Shown piece after piece: positions 1-5,409 of a stretch of 7,778 nt of DNA. Under the pieces are notes generated by a model. The model was not told the origin of the DNA. It saw only the letters and a list, made by a program, of their open reading frames with translations, and did no database searches. The DNA is from Lachnospiraceae bacterium UBA7589. GTDB taxonomy: Bacteria; Bacillota; Clostridia; Lachnospirales; Lachnospiraceae. The position numbers were made by a program, and so were the translations under genes. The stretch covers positions 439 to 8,216 of the forward strand of contig DLKL01000044.1 in assembly GCA_002476495.1 (NCBI GenBank), in the 5' to 3' direction. Numbering within the stretch: position 1 is the stretch's first letter; each line of letters opens with the position of its first letter.

Positions 1-296
1 CCCTGAAGATTTATGCATGCGATCTTCACCGCACTTACACCACCTTCACAAAAATAATTAGTAGCTTTACTAACCTGTGTGGTTTCAACCACATTGCCAT
101 GAGAGTCCTTAATGGAAACATTGGCGGTTATATTAGCCTTTGTGTGATATGTGTGCTTGTTGTCCATAGAGTACACTACTCCTTCAGGAAGAAAATCCAT
201 TTCAGCCGCAGATGTCACAAAAGGTACCGATGAAAGCACCATGAACAGCGTGAGCAGTGCTGTAAGCAGCTTAGTTTTTATGGTTCCGGTTTGCAT
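1..296 (-). CDS. Secreted protein of unknown function, N-terminal 98 residues (runs off the left edge)
   Basis: The reading frame opens at an ATG at 296 behind the ribosome site AAAGGAG, nine bases upstream, and is still open at base 1, so the C-terminus is missing. The first 31 residues form a classic signal peptide: two lysines (K7, K9), a hydrophobic stretch LLTALLTLFMVLSSVPFV, then TSAA, with likely cleavage after A30 or A31. The exported part seen so far is polar, rich in Thr, Asn and Val, and has two cysteines late in the visible stretch. No lipobox, anchor or catalytic motif is visible. The gene has its own promoter and a leader of about 90 bases, so it is probably transcribed independently of ogt upstream. 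I do not recognise the family. The signal peptide is well supported; the function is unknown. Confidence 0.8.
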   Translation of the reverse strand, partial: MQTGTIKTKLLTALLTLFMVLSSVPFVTSAAEMDFLPEGVVYSMDNKHTYHTKANITANVSIKDSHGNVVETTQVSKATNYFCEGGVSAVKIACINLQ

Positions 297-394
297 TTTA
301 ATTCACTCCTTTCTGAGGTTATTCCCTCAATCAGCGGTCCTTTTGAATTCAGCTTATCCCACCGATAAATGCTCTGACAAATTTGTGTATACCG

Positions 395-403
395 ATTATA
401 CCA
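395..403 (-). promoter_or_regulatory. Extended -10 promoter for the secreted-protein gene
   Basis: On the minus strand the sequence TGGTATAAT is a perfect extended -10 element (TGn plus TATAAT). No good -35 is found 17 bases upstream (CTGAAT at best), which is tolerated by extended -10 promoters. A start about seven bases downstream gives a leader of roughly 90 bases before the ATG at 296. The leader holds a weak inverted repeat, TGAGG/CCTCA at 314-329, just upstream of the ribosome site. Confidence 0.55.
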
Positions 404-431
404 TATAATGAGATATGATTCAGCATATTTT

Positions 432-977
432 TCAAAGTGGCAATTGACTTTTTTGGAAATCTTGAATTTCCGATTGAGGGCTCATATCCGCATGTTCCAG
501 TTTAAGCAGTGAAATCTTTTTTTCAATTCCTCCGGCATATCCTGTCAAACTTCCATTTGCGCCTACAACCCGGTGGCAAGGAATGATAATGGAAATTTCA
601 TTATGTCCGACTGCACCGCCAACTGCCTGCGCAGACATACGGGAAGTGTTTTTCATCTCAGCCATTTTATGGGCAATTTCTCCGTATGTAATCGTCTGCC
701 CATAGGGAATCTGTAATAAAAGCTTCCATACTGCCTGCCTGAATTCTGAACCGGCAGGATGAAGAGGTGGAGTAAATTTCGGTTCTTCACCGGAAAAATA
801 CACATCCAACCATTTTCTTGTCTTTATAAGGATCTCTGTTTCCTGTGGAATATACTCATCCGGAAGTATATTTGCAAAATATTTCTGACCCTCAAACCAC
901 AGACCAACAACCCCTATTTCATCCGCTGCCAGTAAAATATCTCCTAACGGTGATTTATATTTGCATGTGTATACCAT
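432..977 (-). CDS. ogt: Methylated-DNA--protein-cysteine S-methyltransferase (Ogt/MGMT family)
   Basis: This 181-residue protein is a suicide DNA-repair enzyme that moves the alkyl group from O6-alkylguanine (or O4-alkylthymine) to its own cysteine. The signature IIPCHRVVG places the acceptor at Cys134, and the downstream TGYAGGIEKK and LLKLEH segments are typical of the family. The N-terminal ribonuclease-like domain spans about residues 1-75 and the DNA-binding/methyltransferase domain about 76-165; the last 15 or so residues are a polar extension. Aligning on the cysteine, the position of the human Arg128 finger is Gln117, and the usual Asn-Pro is Asn126-Glu127. The start has AAGGAAG upstream and lies 17 bases after the Nudix stop, so the two are probably co-transcribed. 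The ada-type N-terminal domain is absent, so this is a stand-alone repair protein. Confidence 0.95.
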   Translation of the reverse strand: MVYTCKYKSPLGDILLAADEIGVVGLWFEGQKYFANILPDEYIPQETEILIKTRKWLDVYFSGEEPKFTPPLHPAGSEFRQAVWKLLLQIPYGQTITYGEIAHKMAEMKNTSRMSAQAVGGAVGHNEISIIIPCHRVVGANGSLTGYAGGIEKKISLLKLEHADMSPQSEIQDFQKSQLPL

Positions 978-994
978 ATTTTTTCTTCCTTTAT

Positions 995-1519
995 CTATTG
1001 TTCTGCAATCTCTGCTTTGATTATTTGCAATAATTTTGTTTCTCTCTTTATCATAATTTCATTGAAATAATCTTCCGTTTTATACTTTGAATTAGTATCA
1101 ATTGCCTCATCCAAATATACAAATCTGAGAACAAATCCTGCCTCTGCTTCATATTCATCCAGATTCTGCTTTGCAATCCTTTTCTCCACTTTACATAAAT
1201 AGTAAAAGTTTTCCTGTTCAAATACAGTGTCCGGTGATATATTACTTTTTTGTCGACGTAAAACGCTTCCAAATTCATCTATTGAATCAGGAATAACTGT
1301 CAAGCCAGTTTCTTCCTTGACTTCACGAATAAGTGCTTCCTTTTTATCTTCATCTTTATGAATTCCACCACCCGGAAACTTATAATATTTTTCTTTTTGA
1401 CTATATACAAGAGCTATTCTCCCATAATCATCAAAAATAATACCTCGTGCTGATGGCCTGCTAAGAATAGTATCTCCTGCTTCATAATCATGTAAATCTA
1501 TTTCAAATAATTGTTTCAT
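995..1519 (-). CDS. Nudix hydrolase
   Basis: This 174-residue protein carries a perfect Nudix box, G-x5-E-x7-REUxEExGU, from G51 to L73. The REVKEETGL core supplies the metal-binding glutamates. Family members hydrolyse nucleoside diphosphates linked to another moiety, such as oxidised dNTPs, NDP-sugars or dinucleotides; substrate cannot be read from the sequence. The preceding KFPGGGI strand-loop is typical. The frame has an in-frame TAA only 12 bases upstream, so the ATG at 1519 is effectively forced, yet the purine tract GAGAGG abuts it with no spacer, which is unusual. The gene sits directly upstream of ogt with a 17-base gap, and a pairing of a nucleotide-pool hydrolase with an alkylation-repair protein is plausible. 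Family assignment is secure; a specific MutT-like role is inference. Confidence 0.93.
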   Translation of the reverse strand: MKQLFEIDLHDYEAGDTILSRPSARGIIFDDYGRIALVYSQKEKYYKFPGGGIHKDEDKKEALIREVKEETGLTVIPDSIDEFGSVLRRQKSNISPDTVFEQENFYYLCKVEKRIAKQNLDEYEAEAGFVLRFVYLDEAIDTNSKYKTEDYFNEIMIKRETKLLQIIKAEIAEQ

Positions 1520-1555
1520 CCTCTCAATTTGTTACCCTTTCCATCCTTCGCCTCT

Positions 1556-1846
1556 TCACTTCCAAGGTTGGTGATTAAGCGGTACTCTTGCTCCCCATTG
1601 CTTCGCTACCTTTTTAAATCTGATTCTTCCGATTGTGCAAAAAATAATCTGAAGAAACATTCGAAGTGGTAGTGAAAAATATTCCGGACCAGAAAATTTT
1701 TTTGCTTCCTCTGAAAAGAATCCCTGTTTCCGGATAAACAACTTTCCCATTTCCTGATATGGTTTTGTCATCTTTTCAACATCCTTTTCTTCAACAACCC
1801 GAATGAGATTTGATCTATGAGCAATAACTGTGTTCTTTTTAATCAA
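1556..1846 (-). CDS. Unrecognised 71-96 residue ORF, possible gene remnant
   Basis: This frame begins nine bases after the flavodoxin stop. Its first possible start is a TTG at 1846 with no ribosome site; an ATG at 1771 with AAGGA ten bases upstream would give 71 residues. The product is basic. It has a moderately hydrophobic segment around SLPLRMFLQIIFCTIGRIRF and ends in NHQPWK. I do not recognise a family. The poor start, the lack of a domain and its position between a flavodoxin and a Nudix gene suggest either the C-terminal remnant of a once larger gene or a small lineage-specific protein. It shares strand and tight spacing with its neighbours, so it is probably transcribed with them. 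It could be non-functional. Confidence 0.4.
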   Translation of the reverse strand: MIKKNTVIAHRSNLIRVVEEKDVEKMTKPYQEMGKLFIRKQGFFSEEAKKFSGPEYFSLPLRMFLQIIFCTIGRIRFKKVAKQWGARVPLNHQPWK

Positions 1847-1854
1847 GTGTGTTT

Positions 1855-2436
1855 TTAGTCACTCTTCGATGCCTCCGTTTGGTATTCCTTCATAACCTGC
1901 TCCATTCTATATTGCAGTTGGTGCAGCGTTACATCATCCACAAAACTGACCTTTTTTCCATAGGTTTCAATCATTGCCCGTGTTTCTGCGTTTTTCTTTT
2001 CCTCGGGTAATCTTCTGGCTTTTGCATAGAGCAACGCCATCATTGTCCGATGCTTGAAATTCAGTCTGTCATAGTCGATTGCTCCACGCAGATGAAAAAT
2101 ATCAGTGCGTTTCAAAACGTCTTCTGACACCTGGGATTGAATCGAGCGTTTGATATTTTTGATGTTTTCCGTGTCCTGTACATCCGCAAGCCCGACCGTT
2201 ACGATAACGAGCCTCGCTCCTTCGGGAAGAAGCGAAACGATATGCTTTAGACCAAGAACCCCTCCGGCATAAAGAGCGCCGAAGTGGATTACACAGTCGC
2301 AGGCCACAGCAGTCTGTACCTCGCTGTACGGTAAAACAGGGAATCCGGTCAGTGTTGCAAAGGATTCCGCATACTGTTTTGTCGAACCATATTGGCTTCC
2401 ATATGTAATCAATGTCTGCATATTCTTCCTTTCCAT
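1855..2436 (-). CDS. Flavodoxin-domain protein (HemG-like/Flavodoxin_5 type)
   Basis: The likely product is 193 residues from the ATG at 2436; an ATG at 2421 is a close alternative. The frame stays open further upstream, but that extension overlaps the preceding gene and has no flavodoxin character. The start of strand 1 and the phosphate loop read TLITYGSQYGSTKQYAE, matching the FMN-phosphate motif T/S-x-YG-x-T of flavodoxins. HFGALYAGG and FHLRGAIDYDRLNFKHR resemble the flavodoxin-domain family that includes the menaquinone-dependent protoporphyrinogen oxidase HemG. The protein is expected to bind FMN and shuttle electrons in the cytoplasm; its redox partner and true substrate are unknown. 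AAGGAG lies 11 bases before the 2436 start and overlaps the end of the upstream frame. Being in a TetR-led run suggests induction by a small molecule or redox stress. Confidence 0.85.
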   Translation of the reverse strand: MERKNMQTLITYGSQYGSTKQYAESFATLTGFPVLPYSEVQTAVACDCVIHFGALYAGGVLGLKHIVSLLPEGARLVIVTVGLADVQDTENIKNIKRSIQSQVSEDVLKRTDIFHLRGAIDYDRLNFKHRTMMALLYAKARRLPEEKKNAETRAMIETYGKKVSFVDDVTLHQLQYRMEQVMKEYQTEASKSD

Positions 2437-2444
2437 AAGTGCAC

Positions 2445-2866
2445 TTACTCCTTCACCAGTGCATATACTGCCATGTCCAGCACCTGATTGTTTTTTACGG
2501 CATTGCTGTGTAGAATTTTCAGGTTGCTTTGCAGTCTGACCGGATCGAATACGGTATCCTTTTTGATGGCACATACCTTGTGACCTTTTTTGCCGAGGGA
2601 TAGCATTCCTCTATGAGCCTTGCCCACGCATCCTCCTGTGGGGTCATAATCACAAAGCCCTCTGGCTTGTTCATCACAAGCTCCCGGACAGGTGTGCCGG
2701 CATAGAAGCCGAAGCATCCCACATAGGCAAAAGCCGCTTGTGGGTTTTCGGGATCTGTAACATAAATCTTTCCCATGACCTTTTGCAGGCACGAAATAAT
2801 CATTGTTTCATTCCACCCGGCAAACAATTTTTCGACTTTTAAGGTATCTTCCAATTCGTACAGCAT
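2445..2866 (-). pseudogene. Frameshifted, truncated GNAT acetyltransferase (PF12746-like, N-terminal half)
   Basis: From the ATG at 2866 the first 98 residues match the N-terminal half of the GNAT_acetyltran family as I recall it: LFAGWNETMIISCLQ, FAYVGCFGFYAGTP, FVIMTPQEDAWARLIEECYP and AKKVTRY. The family then continues with AIKK, which is encoded here in another frame (AIKKDTVFDPVRLQS). The break is at 2570-2573, where TATGTGCC replaces an expected TATGCC, a two-base gain in a TG repeat. Even if repaired, the frame ends at 2445 after about 139 residues with an unfamiliar tail (NNQVLDMAVYALVKE). The C-terminal acetyl-CoA-binding half of this roughly 250-residue family is therefore gone. The ATG overlaps the tetR stop by one base (TGATG), so the gene was translationally coupled to tetR. 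Almost certainly inactive as an acetyltransferase. Confidence 0.8.
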
Positions 2867-3495
2867 CAGCTCTTTTCCTCCGTTTCATACACTTTGAAAA
2901 ACTGCCGGATATGGCGCTCAATCAATGAAAATACTTCTTTTTCCCGCTCCGGCTCCCGATCACAGAGATTCATCCAGACGGAGATTGGCAGGCACAGTTG
3001 TGCCGCCATAATTTCCGGGTCACTGTCTGTCAGCTTGCCCTGACGGATCAGGAATCGCACCAGCCCTGTGCAGTAATTCAGCACGTCCGTATAGTTCTGC
3101 TTGGTTTGCATGGCGGCCATCTGAGGGTTGCGGAACTGCTCAATGGTCAACATTTTCCGGGCACGGCTAATCTGTGGGTCGTGCAAAATATAACGCATCT
3201 GCCCTCGAAGCATCTGCACAGCGGCATCTGCGTTCATATCCTGCTTATTCTTCGTGTAGGCAGGGTCATCCCAGTTTGCCTCTGCAAAAATGGAGTGCTT
3301 TTCATATCCCTCCAAAACCTGCGCCACCAGTGCGTCCAGGATCTCCTGCTTACTGGTAAAATGGCTGTACATGGATGCTTTACGAATTCCCACCGCATCA
3401 GCCAGTTGAGAGATGGAGGTAGCCTCAAACCCCTGCACCGAAAACATTTCCAGTGCCGTCTCCAGAATCTCTTGTTTCGTATTGCCCCTTTCCAT
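2866..3495 (-). CDS. TetR/AcrR-family transcriptional repressor
   Basis: This 209-residue protein has an N-terminal TetR helix-turn-helix at about residues 6-52, with the conserved pattern ILETALEMFSVQGFEATS then ISQLADAVGIRKASMYSHF, followed by a helical ligand and dimerisation domain to the C-terminus. The start has a full AGGAGG at 3507-3512, eleven bases upstream. It is the first gene behind a consensus promoter whose spacer is a near-perfect palindrome, so it most likely represses itself and the genes that follow (GNAT remnant, flavodoxin and perhaps onward to Nudix and ogt). The inducer is unknown; the downstream flavodoxin hints at a redox-active or electrophilic compound. TetR membership is very secure. 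Confidence 0.95.
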   Translation of the reverse strand: MERGNTKQEILETALEMFSVQGFEATSISQLADAVGIRKASMYSHFTSKQEILDALVAQVLEGYEKHSIFAEANWDDPAYTKNKQDMNADAAVQMLRGQMRYILHDPQISRARKMLTIEQFRNPQMAAMQTKQNYTDVLNYCTGLVRFLIRQGKLTDSDPEIMAAQLCLPISVWMNLCDREPEREKEVFSLIERHIRQFFKVYETEEKS

Positions 3496-3517
3496 TATTC
3501 TGCTGTCCTCCTTTTGA

Positions 3518-3649
3518 TTATAGCGTCATTATACCTACCGAACGATAGGTTGTCAATAAGTAGAATATTTTTAATCTTTGATAAATTTCAACATCTTTTC
3601 TACACTGATTTACACTTGTGGTGTTTATGTACTTAAACAATTTCCCCAT
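3518..3649 (-). CDS. Doubtful 43-residue ORF across the tetR promoter
   Basis: A frame starts at ATG 3649 with GGAGG eight bases upstream, the best ribosome site in this gene-poor stretch, and encodes a basic peptide beginning MGKLFKYINTTSVNQCRKD. It runs straight through the tetR -35, operator and -10 and ends at 3518. It shows no known domain. Reading through a strong promoter argues against a conserved gene; the ribosome site argues that a translated gene once began here. It may be the start of an ancestral gene cut off by a rearrangement that placed tetR here. Low confidence as a functional gene. Confidence 0.25.
   Translation of the reverse strand: MGKLFKYINTTSVNQCRKDVEIYQRLKIFYLLTTYRSVGIMTL
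3528..3556 (-). promoter_or_regulatory. Consensus promoter of the tetR operon with embedded operator
   Basis: On the minus strand a perfect -35 TTGACA (3556-3551) and a perfect -10 TATAAT (3533-3528) are separated by exactly 17 bases. The spacer is almost entirely the inverted repeat ACCTACCGAACGATAGGT (plus strand, 3533-3550), with one mismatched pair and an AA centre, the shape of a TetR-family operator. Binding there would block RNA polymerase. Such an ideal promoter implies strong expression when derepressed. Transcription would start near 3521, leaving a leader of about 25 bases. Confidence 0.88.
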
Positions 3650-3730
3650 TACCCTGTCCTCCATTCATGCCATTTTGATAAAAGTGTAATATTAGGTGCT
3701 ATTTATGTGCTAAAACCTATAGTTTTACTA

Positions 3731-3760
3731 TTAAGAAAAGACGGACAATGTATGTCCGCC
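3731..3760 (-). terminator. Hairpin terminator downstream of the RhuM remnant
   Basis: The inverted repeat CGGACA/TGTCCG (3742-3747 and 3753-3758) closes a five-base loop. On the minus strand it is followed directly by TCTTTTCTT, as in an intrinsic terminator. It would stop transcripts coming from the decayed gene upstream and insulate the tetR promoter. The stem is only six pairs, so efficiency is uncertain. Confidence 0.55.
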
Positions 3761-3776
3761 TCCCAATGCTTGTTTT

Positions 3777-4090
3777 TTAATTGAATCCGAATTTACTCTG
3801 CGTTTCTTTGTGGTAATCATGACTCTCGCTCCGGAAAGAATGAATAGTGTAATCATCATTATTCATAGAGATCATATCAAATGATTTAATGAGATTGCCT
3901 GAGTCGCCCACTGCCTAAATCTTGTTGCAATCTCTGATTTAATGTGGTATCCAAGAGACATAATCATATCAAGATTATAATGAGGAATCTGCTGCTTCGA
4001 TGCGCATTAGAGATGTTTCCATCCAAATGCTGTTCTACCGCACTTTTTTGTTCTGCATATAAGGTGATCACGTTATGGTACCCCCCCTTT
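3777..4090 (-). pseudogene. Shattered RhuM-family (virulence protein / Fic-neighbour type) gene remnant
   Basis: Three minus-strand frames together resemble pieces of a RhuM-family protein. The clearest block, 3991-3902, reads QIPHYNLDMIMSLGYHIK then SEIATRFRQWAT, which matches the family hallmark (YNLDxIIxxGYRVxS...ATxFRxWAT). Upstream in another frame, about 4081-4010, NVITLYAE and KSAVEQHL look like the N-terminal strand and DNA-binding helix with the middle deleted. Downstream in the third frame, 3895-3777, NLIKSF and MNNDDY may correspond to the LxxYLIKGF...NDD region, ending in TAA at 3777. Intact members are about 300 residues or more, so most of the gene is lost. RhuM genes are often found in mobile islands and near toxin or defence genes, so this is probably the scar of such an element. 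Family call is firm from the central block; the outer pieces are tentative. Confidence 0.7.
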
Positions 4091-4100
4091 TGTATAACAA

Positions 4101-4136
4101 TAAAAATAGGGGCATCGCATTTCACGACTCCCCTAT
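4101..4136 (-). terminator. Intrinsic terminator of the HTH-ImmA gene
   Basis: A perfect seven-pair stem ATAGGGG/CCCCTAT (4106-4112 and 4130-4136), with an inner TCG/CGA pairing, is followed on the minus strand by TATTTTTATTG. It lies nine bases beyond the stop at 4145. This is a textbook rho-independent terminator, so the HTH-ImmA gene forms a single-gene transcription unit. Confidence 0.88.
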
Positions 4137-4144
4137 CATTCACT

Positions 4145-5251
4145 TTATGCAATATGCTTTATTTCTATCACATACTTTTCTTTTAACTTTGAGCATCTAT
4201 TTTGTGCTATAACACTTTCATGCTGTAATCTTCCAGCTACGATTCCTGGATGGATTCCAATTCTTTTTGCAAATTCAACAATTTCATCATCTGAAGTATA
4301 TCTTGTGGGAGCCAGCCTTTTATAATCTGCCGGTGAAATCAAATAGTTTGTTGCAAACTTATCTGCTTCAATTTCCAATTTATCATTGATATCTTTCATT
4401 TCTTCAACTGTGCTGCTAATAAATACCGTTTTAATTTTTTGCTGAAGTATGTGTTTAATTTCATGGAATAATGAGAACCAGAATTTATCTGCATCTAACC
4501 CTCTATTATTCATCGCAAGTACTACTCTATCCTCTGATACCCATTTAACAGCACCATTCACACCTGAATTTTTTAGATGTTGTAACAAGACAAAAGCAAC
4601 ACCACATTCAGCAAAAATTTCACACATTCTTGGAAGGAATTCTTCCGGCTTTTTAACCGTCATCCCCCTAAGCTCTGGCAGATAACCTTTCAGCTTCTCT
4701 GCATTATATGGCTTGGTTTCAATACTTTTTGAGATATTTATAGCTGTTTGAATCCATGCTCTAGAATTAATAATATTCTTCTCGTTATTACATGATGCAC
4801 TTAATCGGGAGTTCACTAAAAAATCTGGTTGCAACATAATTCGTAAATCTGCGACCTTAAAATATTTACACAAATTCACCACTTTTTCATTTATACTTCT
4901 TGCAATCGGCAAACCAATGACATCTACAAAATACTTATAGTCTATTTCTTTTGCAAGTTCAGCCTGTGCATCAACATCCTTAGCCTGCTGTATTTCAATC
5001 AACTTTTGATCATAAGTATTCTGTAAATTTTGCCAAACTTCTACGGTGGTTCCAAGCATCGTAGAAAGCTTCTTTGCTAAATCATTTGAAATATTAGCCT
5101 GACCATTAATCAACTGACTTAAAGTCTTAGCTGTTGTTCCCATTCTTGTGGCAAATTCAGCCTGACTTATTTCCATATCTTCAATAATATCCGCAATATA
5201 ATATCCAGGTTGAAATGCCACTATATCTTTGTATTCATTTACATTACTCAT
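4145..5251 (-). CDS. HigA-like HTH fused to an ImmA/IrrE-family metallopeptidase
   Basis: This 368-residue protein joins an XRE/HigA-type helix-turn-helix (about residues 14-75; PGYYIADIIEDMEISQAEFA then TAKTLSQLINGQANIS) to a C-terminal ImmA/IrrE peptidase domain. The zinc motif is HEIKH at 263-267, in the context FSLFHEIKHILQ, and Glu295 in EIEADKFA is the expected third ligand, so the peptidase looks intact. Family members cleave partner repressors to derepress phages, integrative elements or stress regulons; here repressor and protease are one chain. A HigB-type toxin is not present on either side, so this is not an ordinary toxin-antitoxin pair. The start follows GGAGGTG, with ten bases between. 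The gene is monocistronic, with its own promoter, two related operator-like palindromes and its own terminator, suggesting self-repression relieved by proteolysis or a signal. Confidence 0.92.
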   Translation of the reverse strand: MSNVNEYKDIVAFQPGYYIADIIEDMEISQAEFATRMGTTAKTLSQLINGQANISNDLAKKLSTMLGTTVEVWQNLQNTYDQKLIEIQQAKDVDAQAELAKEIDYKYFVDVIGLPIARSINEKVVNLCKYFKVADLRIMLQPDFLVNSRLSASCNNEKNIINSRAWIQTAINISKSIETKPYNAEKLKGYLPELRGMTVKKPEEFLPRMCEIFAECGVAFVLLQHLKNSGVNGAVKWVSEDRVVLAMNNRGLDADKFWFSLFHEIKHILQQKIKTVFISSTVEEMKDINDKLEIEADKFATNYLISPADYKRLAPTRYTSDDEIVEFAKRIGIHPGIVAGRLQHESVIAQNRCSKLKEKYVIEIKHIA

Positions 5252-5304
5252 AATGGTTCGACACCTCCGTTACCTTCACAATCTTAATTATTCCTCTCCT
5301 TTCA

Positions 5305-5339
5305 TTTCTATTACCATTTTGGTAACAGAAATTATATCA
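5305..5339 (-). promoter_or_regulatory. Promoter and proximal operator of the HTH-ImmA gene
   Basis: On the minus strand TGATATAAT (5339-5331) is an extended -10; the AT-rich stretch upstream offers only a poor -35 at proper spacing. Five bases downstream of the -10 sits TTACCATTTTGGTAA (5311-5325), a perfect six-base-arm palindrome, flanked by a further TTTCT/AGAAA match, giving 12-base arms with one mismatch over 5305-5331. It covers the expected start point near 5324, an ideal place for repression by the encoded HTH protein. Confidence 0.75.
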
Positions 5340-5380
5340 CCGATTAAAAAATTCAATACACCGTGAATTAATTTTTTTAA

Positions 5381-5409
5381 ATTTCTATTACCCTTTTCGT
5401 AACAAAAAC
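5381..5409. repeat. Second, degenerate copy of the HTH-ImmA operator
   Basis: This segment matches 5304-5332 at 25 of 29 bases and contains TTACCCTTTTCGTAA (5388-5402), a weakened version of the proximal palindrome. The copies are 77 bases apart, about seven helical turns, with the promoter between them. That layout would suit cooperative binding or looping. It overlaps the T-tract of the terminator of the upstream operon. Confidence 0.65.

Noticed and set aside
455..471. Inverted repeat GGAAAT/ATTTCC at the end of ogt as a terminator
   Set aside because: It is inside the coding region and on the minus strand is followed by an A-run rather than a T-run, so it does not fit an intrinsic terminator.
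2570..2573. Programmed ribosomal frameshift in the GNAT gene
   Set aside because: There is no slippery heptamer or stimulatory structure at the break, and the repaired protein still lacks its catalytic half, so mutation is the simpler explanation.
2437..2574. N-terminal extension of the flavodoxin ORF up to 2574
   Set aside because: These 46 residues are an out-of-frame reading of the GNAT remnant, compositionally odd, while the flavodoxin fold and a ribosome site support the start at 2436.
2998..3636. A 212-residue open frame on the plus strand
   Set aside because: It lies opposite the tetR gene and its promoter, has Leu/His/Cys-rich shadow composition, and no ribosome site or domain.
3578..3784. 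A 68-residue plus-strand ORF in the gene-poor stretch
   Set aside because: No ribosome site, no domain, and it reads across the minus-strand terminator hairpin; better explained as chance.
3944..4186. An 80-residue plus-strand ORF
   Set aside because: It is antisense to the RhuM remnant and crosses the terminator of the HTH-ImmA gene; no supporting signals.
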